DNA from: an uncultured Oscillospiraceae bacterium | GTDB lineage: Bacteria > Bacillota > Clostridia > Oscillospirales > Ruminococcaceae | Assembly: GCA_934513685.1 (NCBI GenBank) | Contig: CAKSWY010000008.1 | Span: forward strand, 22,356-86,355 | Length of the DNA: 64,000 nt | Direction: 5' to 3' | Part shown: positions 50,751 to 58,495 of the stretch, one piece after another | Layout of the letters: the number at the start of each line of letters is the position of its first letter | How positions within the stretch are numbered: the stretch's first letter is position 1 | Program-made: the position numbers and the translations under genes | The notes under the pieces: generated by a model | Seen by the model: only the letters and a program-made list of their open reading frames with translations | Told to the model about the DNA's origin: nothing | Databases searched by the model: none

Positions 50751-50765
50751 AACGCAGCTCAGGAC

Positions 50766-50813
50766 AAAAAAGGCCCCGGAAGGGCAGCCATACTGCACCT
50801 TCCGGAGCCTTTT
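50766..50813 (-). terminator. Terminator of the 2-hydroxyacid dehydrogenase gene
   Basis: AAAAGGCCCCGGAAGG (50768-50783) pairs with CCTTCCGGAGCCTTTT (50798-50813), one mismatch; the minus-strand tail is TTTTTTGTCC. Confidence 0.75.
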
Positions 50814-50845
50814 GCGTTTCAATTAAGTTCTGAAATGGACGTTGA

Positions 50846-51808
50846 TTAGCCCAGGTTCAGAGCTTCCTTCACCTTCGCGATGATGTGAGCGCCGATGTCG
50901 CGGGAAGCGTCAACGGTCTGAGCGCCCAGATGGGGAGAAACGATGAAGTTGTCGCACTCGAACAGGGGGCTGTTGAAGTCAGCGCCCTCGCTCAGCTCGT
51001 CCACCATAACGTCGGTGGCGTAGCCGCCGATCTTGCCGGCCTTCAGAGCTTCGTACATATCCTGCTCGTTCACGATGCCGCCGCGGGCCATGTTCAGCAC
51101 GATGCAGTCGGGCTTCATGGTCTCGATGCTCTTGGCATTGATCAGGTTCTTGGTGGTGGGCAGCAGAGGCATATGGATGGTGACGTAGTCAGCAACCTTC
51201 AGCAGCTCTTCGATGGTCTCCATCTTGGTGGCGTTGTTCTCGCCGAACTTCTCATCGGGCAGGAAGGGATCGTAAGCCACGATGTTCATCTTGAAGGCAT
51301 GAGCCAGACCGGCAACCAGCTGGCCAATGCGGCCGAAGCCCAGGATGCCCAGGGTGCGGCCACGCAGCTCACGGCCAACGAACTTGTACTTATCCCACTG
51401 ATGGTTCACCTTCACGTCCACGTTCGCGGGCATGGTGTGACGGGACATATCCAGCATCTTGGACAGGGTCAGCTCAGCCACAGCGTTGGCGTTCAGGCCG
51501 GGAGCGTTGAACACCTGGATGCCCTTGGCCTTGGCGCAATCCATGTTGATGTGGTTCAGGCCCACGCTGCACACGCCGATCACCTTCAGGTTCTTGGCGG
51601 CATCCAGCACCTCTTCGGTGATGGCGGGGTCAACACGCATGATCAGCACATCGTAGTCGCCGATCACGTTCTTCAGCTGCTCGCTGGTCAGAGGAGCGTT
51701 GGCAGCCTTGCCCTCCATCTCAGCAGTGTACAGGTTGTCCACCTGCATGTACTTGCCCAGTTCCTCGGTGATGGACTCATGGACAGCGTCGATAATCAGA
51801 CATTTCAT
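50846..51808 (-). CDS. D-2-hydroxyacid dehydrogenase (phosphoglycerate dehydrogenase-like)
   Basis: 320 residues. The NAD site is GRTLGILGFGRIGQLVAGLAHAF, then VAYDPFLP. Catalytic residues fit the family: Arg in NMARGGIVNE, the acidic partner in TDVMVDEL, and His in IVSPHLGAQT. It reduces or oxidises a 2-hydroxy acid. The C-terminal ACT domain of SerA is absent, and no serC is nearby, so serine synthesis is only one option. Codon use suggests strong expression. AGGAGG precedes the ATG. Confidence 0.88.
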   Translation of the reverse strand: MKCLIIDAVHESITEELGKYMQVDNLYTAEMEGKAANAPLTSEQLKNVIGDYDVLIMRVDPAITEEVLDAAKNLKVIGVCSVGLNHINMDCAKAKGIQVFNAPGLNANAVAELTLSKMLDMSRHTMPANVDVKVNHQWDKYKFVGRELRGRTLGILGFGRIGQLVAGLAHAFKMNIVAYDPFLPDEKFGENNATKMETIEELLKVADYVTIHMPLLPTTKNLINAKSIETMKPDCIVLNMARGGIVNEQDMYEALKAGKIGGYATDVMVDELSEGADFNSPLFECDNFIVSPHLGAQTVDASRDIGAHIIAKVKEALNLG

Positions 51809-51928
51809 GGTTAAGATCCTCCTGATATTCTTCATGATTTCGGCAAGTGTACCTTTTTGCAGCCTGCACAAACCGGCAGGCACTGGCGCAGCAGGGCACA
51901 CTCAAACTCCTACTTCTCACATGGTACT

Positions 51929-51957
51929 AGTATAGCCCATTCTCCGGTTTTCGTCAA
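51929..51957 (-). promoter_or_regulatory. Promoter of the 2-hydroxyacid dehydrogenase gene
   Basis: On the minus strand TTGACG (51957-51952), a 17-base spacer and TATACT (51934-51929). The remaining gap 51958-52170 shows no gene. Confidence 0.75.
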
Positions 51958-52172
51958 TATGAACGTTCCCGCACAAAAAGTAAAGAAAAATACTGTGCAC
52001 ATACGCTCAAAAAGGCCGCATCGCCTGTGAAAATGAAGCCCGCTGCTGTACCTGATTAAAAGTGTAAGCACTCCCCTTTCTTTTCTGTCAGAATTCTTCA
52101 GGAATTCCCCGATATTTTTGCAGAAGTCCGGTCTTTTCGGCACTTTGATGAATTCGGGCCGTATTTTTTGCA

Positions 52173-52210
52173 CAAAAAAGCAGCCCCGGGCCTTGGCCCA
52201 GGGCTGCTTT
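52173..52210 (-). terminator. guaB terminator
   Basis: AAAGCAGCCC (52177-52186) pairs with GGGCTGCTTT (52201-52210), with an inner GGGCC/GGCCC; the minus-strand tail is TTTTTTGTGC. Confidence 0.8.
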
Positions 52211-52224
52211 GTGCTTGTTTCTGC

Positions 52225-53730
52225 TCAGTTGTTGCTGCTGTTCTTCAGCACCACGTCGTGGCTGCCGCCCTCCACAATGCTGGTGGAGGAAACCACGGTC
52301 AGGCGGGCCTTCTCCTGCAGCTCGGGAATGCTCAGCGCGCCGCAGTTGCACATGGTGCTCTTCACCTTGTACAGGGTCACGCTCACGCCATCGGCCAGGC
52401 TGCCGGCATAGGGCACGTAGCTGTCCACGCCTTCCTCAAAGCGCAGGGTGGCCGCGCCGCCCAGGTCGTACCGCTGCCAGTTGCGGGCGCGGTTGGAGCC
52501 TTCGCCCCAGTACTCTTTCATGTAAGCGCCGTTCACGCGGACCTTATTGGTGGGGCTTTCATCAAAGCGGGCAAAGTAGCGGCCCAGCATCAGGAAGTCC
52601 GCGCCCATGGCCAGAGCCAGCGTCATGTGGTAATCGTGCACAATGCCGCCGTCGGAGCAGATGGGCACATACACACCGGTCTCCTTGTAATACTCGTCGC
52701 GGGCCTTGGCCACTTCGATCACGGCGGTAGCCTGACCACGGCCGATGCCCTTGGTCTCGCGGGTGATGCAGATGGAGCCGCCGCCGATGCCGACCTTTAC
52801 GAAGTCAGCGCCGGCCTCAGCCAGGAAACGGAAGCCCTCGCGGTCCACCACGTTGCCGGCGCCCACCTTCACGCTGTCGCCGTAATGCTCACGGATCCAG
52901 CCGATGGTGCGGCTCTGCCACTCCGAGAAGCCCTCGGAAGAGTCGATGCACAGCACATCCACGCCGGCGTTCACCAGAGCGGGCACGCGCTCGGCGTAAT
53001 CGCGGGTATTGATGCCGGCACCCACCACGTAGCTCTTGTTCTTATCCAGCAGCTCGTTCACGTTTTCCTTGTGGCTGTCGTAGTCCTTGCGGAACACGAT
53101 GTACTTCAGCCGGCCCTCGGCATCCAGCAGGGGCAGCGAGTTGATCTTGTTGTCCCAGATGATATCGTTGGCTTCCTTCAGGGTAGTGGTGTCGGCGGGC
53201 GCGGTGACCAGCTTCTCCAGAGGGGTCATGAACTCCTTTACCTTCACGTCGGTGCTCATGCGGCTGACACGATAGTCGCGGCTAGCCACAATGCCCACCA
53301 GCTTGCCGTTGGCGGTGCCGTCCTCGGTGATGGCCACAGTGGAATGGCCGGTGCGCTGCTTCAGGGCCAGCACATCCGCCAGGGTGTTCTCAGGAGACAG
53401 GTTGGAGTCGCTGGTGACGAAGCCCTTCTTGTAGCTCTTCACGCGGGCCACCATGGCGGCCTCGCTCTCGATGCTCTGAGATCCGTAGATGAACGAAACA
53501 CCGCCCTGCTTGGCCAGCGCGATGGCCAGCTTCTCGCCGGAAACGGCCTGCATGATGGCGCTGATCATGGGGATGTTCATGGTCAAGGGGCACTCTTCCT
53601 CGCCCTTGCGGTATTTCACCAACGGGGTTTTCAGGCTCACTGCATCGGGGATGCACTGGGCAGAGGAGTAACCGGGCACCAGCAGGTACTCGCCAAAGGT
53701 GCGGGAAGGTTCTTCATAATAATAAGCCAT
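52225..53730 (-). CDS. guaB: IMP dehydrogenase
   Basis: 501 residues. It oxidises IMP to XMP with NAD, the committed step to GMP. Residues about 110-220 form the two CBS repeats. The catalytic Cys is 321 in GIGGGSICITRETKGIGRGQ, and the flap Arg-Tyr pair is 420-421 in RNWQRYDLGG. The loop reads GIGGGSICITRE rather than the common G-x-GSICTTR, and the C-terminal stretch VKSTMCNCGALSIPELQEKA is distinctive. Both match the Tritrichomonas-like IMPDH subgroup as I remember it. AAAAGGAG precedes ATG 53730. Confidence 0.93.
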   Translation of the reverse strand: MAYYYEEPSRTFGEYLLVPGYSSAQCIPDAVSLKTPLVKYRKGEEECPLTMNIPMISAIMQAVSGEKLAIALAKQGGVSFIYGSQSIESEAAMVARVKSYKKGFVTSDSNLSPENTLADVLALKQRTGHSTVAITEDGTANGKLVGIVASRDYRVSRMSTDVKVKEFMTPLEKLVTAPADTTTLKEANDIIWDNKINSLPLLDAEGRLKYIVFRKDYDSHKENVNELLDKNKSYVVGAGINTRDYAERVPALVNAGVDVLCIDSSEGFSEWQSRTIGWIREHYGDSVKVGAGNVVDREGFRFLAEAGADFVKVGIGGGSICITRETKGIGRGQATAVIEVAKARDEYYKETGVYVPICSDGGIVHDYHMTLALAMGADFLMLGRYFARFDESPTNKVRVNGAYMKEYWGEGSNRARNWQRYDLGGAATLRFEEGVDSYVPYAGSLADGVSVTLYKVKSTMCNCGALSIPELQEKARLTVVSSTSIVEGGSHDVVLKNSSNN

Positions 53731-53848
53731 GCTTCTGCTCCTTTTCCATTTTAAAATTGGTATAGTTATTTGGTTGAGAACAGGCCGGCGACAAGCGGCG
53801 CAAGGCGCACAGCCGCCGGCGATGTCAGTTCCATTGGGATTAGGGTAT

Positions 53849-53877
53849 AGTTTACCACATTTCCGGTTCAATTACAA
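53849..53877 (-). promoter_or_regulatory. guaB promoter
   Basis: On the minus strand TTGTAA (53877-53872), a 17-base spacer and TAAACT (53854-53849). The roughly 110-base leader contains a GC-rich GCCGGC hairpin (about 53783-53820) of unknown role; it does not match a purine riboswitch. Confidence 0.5.
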
Positions 53878-53989
53878 AATACGCCTGTCACAAACTTTCT
53901 GCGTGTGCGCCGATCAAAAACATACATTCTGCCTAAGTACGGCGAATAAGTACGACTTTTGCCGCATTGAGGTGTTTTTTACACAGAGG

Positions 53990-54146
53990 ATACAGCAAAG
54001 CCCCCGCCGGAGGGACGGCAGGGGCTTTGCTGTAGGGATGATGAAGTGTCTTGCACGCACCGGTGCAGACCGCAGGAGAATGCGGAAGGAGGAGACACAC
54101 CGGCAACAACTTCACAACACATGAAAAGGCTTGTAACTCTCTTGCA
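53990..54146 (-). ncRNA. Candidate small RNA between guaB and the thioesterase operon
   Basis: No credible protein gene lies in 53880-54339. A consensus minus-strand promoter (54180-54152) would start a transcript near 54146. The transcript can form a hairpin of about 80 bases with CCGGTG/CACCGG and CCGCA/TGCGG stems. It ends in an 18-base near-perfect hairpin ACAGCAAAGCCCC/GGGGCTTTGCTGT (53992-54033). The tail after that hairpin is only moderately T-rich, so read-through toward guaB is possible. No known RNA family was recognised. Confidence 0.4.
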
Positions 54147-54180
54147 ACTAAATTGTAACTCTTTTGACATCACCTGTCAA
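54131..54180 (-). promoter_or_regulatory. Consensus promoter with phased TTGyAACT repeats and a TTGACA dyad
   Basis: Minus strand: a perfect TTGACA (54180-54175), a 17-base spacer and TACAAT (54157-54152). On the plus strand three repeats TTGTAACT (54131), TTGCAACT (54142) and TTGTAACT (54153) are spaced exactly 11 bases, a pattern used by OmpR/PhoP-type regulators. TTGACA (54164-54169) and TGTCAA (54175-54180) form a perfect dyad. The stretch 54190-54339 shows nothing else. Confidence 0.5.
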
Positions 54181-54339
54181 CTGGTTTCGTCTCAAAATTT
54201 GTAAACAATTTGTTTCTTTTTCTTCGCTGCGGGTTTCAAAGGAATAGGCTAGTCTGCCGAAATGCACTTTGTGAATTTTCTGCTGAACGCTTAAACGGGC
54301 AAAAGCGTTTCTTCTCTGCGCTGCCTGGCCAAGCGCCGG

Positions 54340-54696
54340 TCAGCCCGCATCATGTGCTTGTTTAATTTTCAACAGCTCACAATAAAATTGCTGGCACTCC
54401 TCACTTTGATAAAACTCATGCAGCTCTCTTCCGACTTCCTCCATCCGGGCGCTGCGCTCCGCCGCCTCTTTCTCCAGCTGGGGGCGCCGGGCCTCGGCTT
54501 CCCGTACGCGCTCCAGCTGCTCCGGGGTGTAGTACGTGTCCCCAGCAGTTCCGCCGCCATCGCTGTCCAGGATAAACTCGGTGCCGCCGATTACCTCAGT
54601 GCCGCCCAGACCATCGCCTTTGGCGCTGCTTTTCTCAGTCTCCGTCGTCTGCCGCCGCTCCAGCTCGGCATAATACCAATCGATGTAGCCCGCCAT
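54340..54696 (-). CDS. Hypothetical protein, acidic with C-terminal coiled coil
   Basis: 118 residues. It begins MAGYIDWYYAELERRQTTETE, continues with a Gly/Thr-rich middle (GGTEVIGGTEFILDSDGGGT), and ends in a Glu-rich helix from about 65 on (LERVREAEARRPQLEKEAAERSARMEEVGRELHEFY). No family was recognised. The ATG lies 4 bases after the thioesterase stop with a poor ribosome site, so translation is probably coupled. Shorter or longer starts are possible. Confidence 0.5.
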   Translation of the reverse strand: MAGYIDWYYAELERRQTTETEKSSAKGDGLGGTEVIGGTEFILDSDGGGTAGDTYYTPEQLERVREAEARRPQLEKEAAERSARMEEVGRELHEFYQSEECQQFYCELLKIKQAHDAG

Positions 54697-54700
54697 TGGC

Positions 54701-55429
54701 TCAAAAATCCAACTCTGCCTCAATGCAGCAGCGGCCGTCCCGCTGGCCGTTTAGGTACCAGCCGCCCTTGACCCGGCCCCGGCTGAGGGTAAATTCGTGC
54801 CCCATGGGCACCTCCCAATGGTAATTGATGGCCGCACGGCTCAGCGGGGCCGACTGCATCTGCTCAATGGGCAGCGCATCGCACAGAACATCCAGCCATG
54901 AGGCGTTGTTCAGGTGGCCGTTCTGGTCGCACAGGCTGTACCGGGCAACCTGTTCCGCCGGTGCTTCCATCTCCGCCGCTTTGGCAATGGTCAGGGACAA
55001 TTCTTCGTCAATCGGCTCCGGCCAGGCGTAGAGGTTCACCTCCTCGGGCATATGCCGCAGAATGCGCCGGGTGTCCACGTCCACCAGGACCCAGCGGCTG
55101 TCCACCTCGGCCACCGGCAGGCCCGCCTCATCCTCAATCCGGTGCAGGCGCTTGTAGATGGCTCGCCGGGGCATTTCCGGCCGGGTCATATACGTCAGGG
55201 TCTCCCCCAGGGTCGGGGTGCGGTAAATTTCCAGCACCTGCTTGGCCAGCAAAAAAGCTGTGTGATGTTCTTTATAAAAAGCAGGCGTCATCCCGATGGA
55301 ATTGCAGTGGTCCGTGCCCACCTGCTGCACCGCGTGCAGCAGCGCCGCCGGGCGCATATTGTCGTTAAAATCGCAGTGTTCCTGAAGAACCGTGCGCTGG
55401 CAGGTAAACTCCGGCTTGAATTCGTCCAT
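54701..55429 (-). CDS. Acyl-ACP thioesterase
   Basis: 242 residues with two hot-dog domains, the FatA/FatB-like acyl-ACP thioesterase layout. Landmarks are CDFNDNMRPAALLHAVQQVGTDH, LGETLTYMTRPEMPRRAIYKRLHRIED, SRWVLVDVDTRRILR and the catalytic region RYSLCDQNGHLNNASWLDVLCD (Asn and His equivalents). It releases free fatty acids from acyl carrier protein. ATG at 55429 follows AAGGAGAGAGG. First of two coupled genes. Confidence 0.9.
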   Translation of the reverse strand: MDEFKPEFTCQRTVLQEHCDFNDNMRPAALLHAVQQVGTDHCNSIGMTPAFYKEHHTAFLLAKQVLEIYRTPTLGETLTYMTRPEMPRRAIYKRLHRIEDEAGLPVAEVDSRWVLVDVDTRRILRHMPEEVNLYAWPEPIDEELSLTIAKAAEMEAPAEQVARYSLCDQNGHLNNASWLDVLCDALPIEQMQSAPLSRAAINYHWEVPMGHEFTLSRGRVKGGWYLNGQRDGRCCIEAELDF

Positions 55430-55568
55430 GTTCCTCTCTCCTTCATAATAAAATCGCGCAGACGGCCAAATTCGGCGCACCGCGCGATGGTGTTTTGCGT
55501 AATACGAAGCTGCTCGTTTTTAAATCCGCCTTAAAGCAATCGCCCTCGGCCGTGCAGGGGGCAGCCGC

Positions 55569-56813
55569 TTAATACAGGTCACTGCGCTGGCGGCGGTGCA
55601 GCTTGCGCCAGACGTTGAACACGATCAGGGCCAGCGCCAGCAGCAGCAGCACCGGAACCATCCAGCCGCTTCCCGCCTCATCGTAGCTCTTCATGTCGCT
55701 CCAGGCCATGTCCATGGCGCTGTTGATCTCGTCCGGCAGGCTGACAAACACCTCGGTGTTGGCCAGCACTTCCTCGCTGGGGTAGGCAATGGGGCTGTAC
55801 TTCAGGTCATCGTCCAGGGTCTCCCACACGTCGGTGATGGGGGTGGAGTAGCCGATGAAGTCGCAGTTGGCCGCGCCCACCTCCGTCTCGCACATATAGT
55901 TGATGAACATCTCGGCGGCTTCTTTGTTTTTGGCGCCTTTGGGGATGCACATGGCGTCCACAAAGGAGTTGGTGCCCTCCTCCGGAATCACGAAGTCCAG
56001 ATCCGGGTTGTCCTCCATCATCACAATGGCATCGCCCGCATAATAGGGGGCCATGGCCGCCTCGCCGCCGGTCATCTTATCGAAGATTTCGTCCATGACG
56101 TAGGCCTGCACCACGCTCTTCTGGGCCTTCAGCTCTTCGGCCATGGTCTGCACCTGCTCGGCGCTGGTGGGGTTCAGGCTCATTCCCAGCTTTTTGGCCG
56201 CAATGGCAAAGGCGTCCCGGCTGTTGTTGAACATGAGCACGTTGCCCGCGTACTCAATGTCCCACAGGGCGTCCCAGCTGGTGGGCGGCTCCTGCACCAT
56301 GGTTTTGTTGTACACAATGCCCACCACGCCCCAGGTGTAGGGCACGCTGTACGCATTGTCCGGGTCGTATTCCAGGTTTTTGTAGGCCGCACCGATCTTG
56401 TCGATGTTGGGAATGTTGGAGAAGTCCAGCGGCTCCAGCATATCCTCGCCGATCATCTTGCCGATCATGTAATCCGAGGGAACGATCACATCGTAGTTGG
56501 CCGCGCCGCTCTTCATCTTAGCGTACAGGCTCTCGTTGGTGTCAAAGGTGGTGTAGTTCACCTTGATGCCGGTCAGATCCTCAAAGCCCTTCACCACGTC
56601 AATGCTGTCGTCCGAGCCGTCCGAGATGTACAGGCCCCAGTTGTAGACGTACAGCGTCACATTCTGGCCGCGGAACCGGTTCCAGTCGTAGTCGGCCGAC
56701 ACTTGAAGATCCGGCCCGGCCGGCACCGTATCCCCGGCCGCCGCAAAGGCAGGCAGGGCAGCCAGCACGGCGCACAGCAGCACCGCCGCCAGAGAAACCA
56801 AACGTTTTTTCAT
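55569..56813 (-). CDS. potD: Spermidine/putrescine ABC transporter substrate-binding protein
   Basis: 414 residues. The N-terminal signal peptide (LVSLAAVLLCAVLAALPAFA) lacks a lipobox. The mature part is a PotD-type periplasmic-binding fold (LYVYNWGLYISD, NYDVIVPSDYMIGKMI, YSVPYTWGVVGIVYN, DAMCIPKGAKNKEAAEMFINYM). A C-terminal membrane helix with a basic stop (GWMVPVLLLLALALIVFNVW, then RKLHRRQR) would anchor it. Most Gram-positive PotD proteins are instead N-terminal lipoproteins. AAAGGAG precedes the ATG. Last gene of potABCD. Confidence 0.93.
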   Translation of the reverse strand: MKKRLVSLAAVLLCAVLAALPAFAAAGDTVPAGPDLQVSADYDWNRFRGQNVTLYVYNWGLYISDGSDDSIDVVKGFEDLTGIKVNYTTFDTNESLYAKMKSGAANYDVIVPSDYMIGKMIGEDMLEPLDFSNIPNIDKIGAAYKNLEYDPDNAYSVPYTWGVVGIVYNKTMVQEPPTSWDALWDIEYAGNVLMFNNSRDAFAIAAKKLGMSLNPTSAEQVQTMAEELKAQKSVVQAYVMDEIFDKMTGGEAAMAPYYAGDAIVMMEDNPDLDFVIPEEGTNSFVDAMCIPKGAKNKEAAEMFINYMCETEVGAANCDFIGYSTPITDVWETLDDDLKYSPIAYPSEEVLANTEVFVSLPDEINSAMDMAWSDMKSYDEAGSGWMVPVLLLLALALIVFNVWRKLHRRQRSDLY

Positions 56814-56828
56814 CCCTTCGCTCCTTTC

Positions 56829-57680
56829 TCAGCCGCGCCGCTGCTGGTCACGCCGATACTTCCGGCTGTCCATGTGATTCGTGAACAGAATGATGGCCAG
56901 AATCACCAGGAAAATGATGGTAGACAGCGCATTGATCTCCGGGCTGACCTTCTTGCGGGTCATGCTGTAAATGGCGATGGGAAGCGTCTGCAGGTTGCCG
57001 CAGGTAAAATAGGAAATGATGAAATCGTCAATGGAATAGGTGATGCAGATCAGGAAGGCCGACAGGATGGCTGGCATCAGCTCCGGCATGACCACCTTGA
57101 AAAAGGCCTGGGTGGGGTTGCAGCCCAGGTCTAGCGCCGCCTCGTACATGCGCACATCCAGCTGGCGCAGTTTTGGGCTGACGTTAAAAATCACGTAGGG
57201 CACGCTGAACGAAATGTGCGCAATCAGCAGGGTGGGCAGGCCGAAGATGTTCTGGGGCACCAGCTCGGCCCCCATATGGGCGTTGGCCCAGGCTGCAAAG
57301 CCCCGGTACGCCACAAACAGCAGCATCAGCGAAACGCCGGTGATGATCTCCGGATTCACGATGGGCAGATAGCTCAGGTTGTTGATGAGCAGGCGGGACT
57401 TGCGCCCCATGCCGCTGATGCCCACCGCCGCCATGGTGCCCACCACCGTGGAGATGAGGGCCGAAATCAGGGCAATGGCAACGCTCAGGGCCAGTGCGTC
57501 CAGAATCATGCTGTTGGTGAACAGGCTTTTGTACCAGTTCAGCGTAAAACCGGTGAACACCGAGCGGCTCTTGCTCTCGTTGAAGCTGAACACCGCCATC
57601 ACCACAATGGGCACATACAAAAAGGAAAAAATCAGCACCATGTAGGCCTGCTGCAGGGCGCGCCAATGTTTTTGTTTCAT
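56829..57680 (-). CDS. potC: Spermidine/putrescine ABC transporter permease PotC
   Basis: 283 residues with six membrane helices and the inner-membrane transport loop EAALDLGCNPTQAFFKVVMPELMPAI (EAA motif), typical of the PotC half. The ATG overlaps the potB stop by one base (TGATG), with GGAGGG at 10 bases; a GTG three bases upstream is an alternative. It forms the translocation pore with PotB and is driven by PotA. Confidence 0.95.
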   Translation of the reverse strand: MKQKHWRALQQAYMVLIFSFLYVPIVVMAVFSFNESKSRSVFTGFTLNWYKSLFTNSMILDALALSVAIALISALISTVVGTMAAVGISGMGRKSRLLINNLSYLPIVNPEIITGVSLMLLFVAYRGFAAWANAHMGAELVPQNIFGLPTLLIAHISFSVPYVIFNVSPKLRQLDVRMYEAALDLGCNPTQAFFKVVMPELMPAILSAFLICITYSIDDFIISYFTCGNLQTLPIAIYSMTRKKVSPEINALSTIIFLVILAIILFTNHMDSRKYRRDQQRRG

Positions 57681-58492
57681 CACACAACGCCCTCCATATC
57701 CTCTTCATCAAAGCTGCTGGTAAAACTCATGCATAGCAGCACAATCACCATCAGCACCAGGCTCATGGCGCTGCCCAGGTTGTAGTTGTAGCTGTTGCCC
57801 AGGAACTGCAGCTCGATCAAATCGCCGATGAGCAGGTTGGAGCCGCCGCCCAGCATTCGGCTGATGATAAAGGTGGACACCGCCGGCACAAACACCATGG
57901 TGATGCCCGTGGCAATGCCCGGCACCGACAGCGGAATGAGCACCCGGGTCAGGATCTTGCCCATACCAGCGCCCAGATCCTGCGCGGCTTCCACCACGCT
58001 CTGGTCAATTTTGGTCATGGCCGTATACAGCGGCAGAATCATGTAGGGCAGGTAGTTGTACACCATGCCCAACACCACCGCGCCGGAGGTGTTGATCATC
58101 TCAAAGGGGCCAAGCCCCACCAGGCCCAGAATGCGGTTGATGATGCCGTTTTTCTCCAGAAGGCTCATCCAGGCGTAGGTGCGCAGAAGGAAGTTCATCC
58201 ACATGGGAAGCATCACCAGCATCTGCATGATGTGCTGCTTGGACGTGCGCAGGCGGGAGAGGAAGTACCCCACCGGGAACGCCAGCACCAGACAGATGAC
58301 CGTGGCCACCGCCGCCAGAATCAGGCTGCGGGCAAACACCGTGCTGTACCGGCCGATGGTCATTAGATTGTCCAGCGTAAAATTGCCCGCACTGTCCGTG
58401 AGGGCAAAGTAAACCACAATGATCAGGGGCGCAATGATAAAGGCTGCCATCCACACCAGATACGGAGCAGCCAGAGACTTTTTCTGTACCAT
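57680..58492 (-). CDS. potB: Spermidine/putrescine ABC transporter permease PotB
   Basis: 270 residues with six membrane helices. The EAA loop reads EAAQDLGAGMGKILTRVLIPLSVPGI. An N-terminal helix (LVWMAAFIIAPLIIVVYFALTD) and the MWMNFLLRTYAWMSLLEKNGIIN stretch are typical of PotB. GGAGGAG precedes the ATG, 4 bases after the potA stop, so the two are coupled. Confidence 0.95.
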   Translation of the reverse strand: MVQKKSLAAPYLVWMAAFIIAPLIIVVYFALTDSAGNFTLDNLMTIGRYSTVFARSLILAAVATVICLVLAFPVGYFLSRLRTSKQHIMQMLVMLPMWMNFLLRTYAWMSLLEKNGIINRILGLVGLGPFEMINTSGAVVLGMVYNYLPYMILPLYTAMTKIDQSVVEAAQDLGAGMGKILTRVLIPLSVPGIATGITMVFVPAVSTFIISRMLGGGSNLLIGDLIELQFLGNSYNYNLGSAMSLVLMVIVLLCMSFTSSFDEEDMEGVV

Positions 58493-58495
58493 GGC

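Noticed and set aside
53731..53900. Purine riboswitch in the guaB leader
   Set aside because: The leader has a GC-rich hairpin but lacks the conserved three-way junction sequences of the purine riboswitch.
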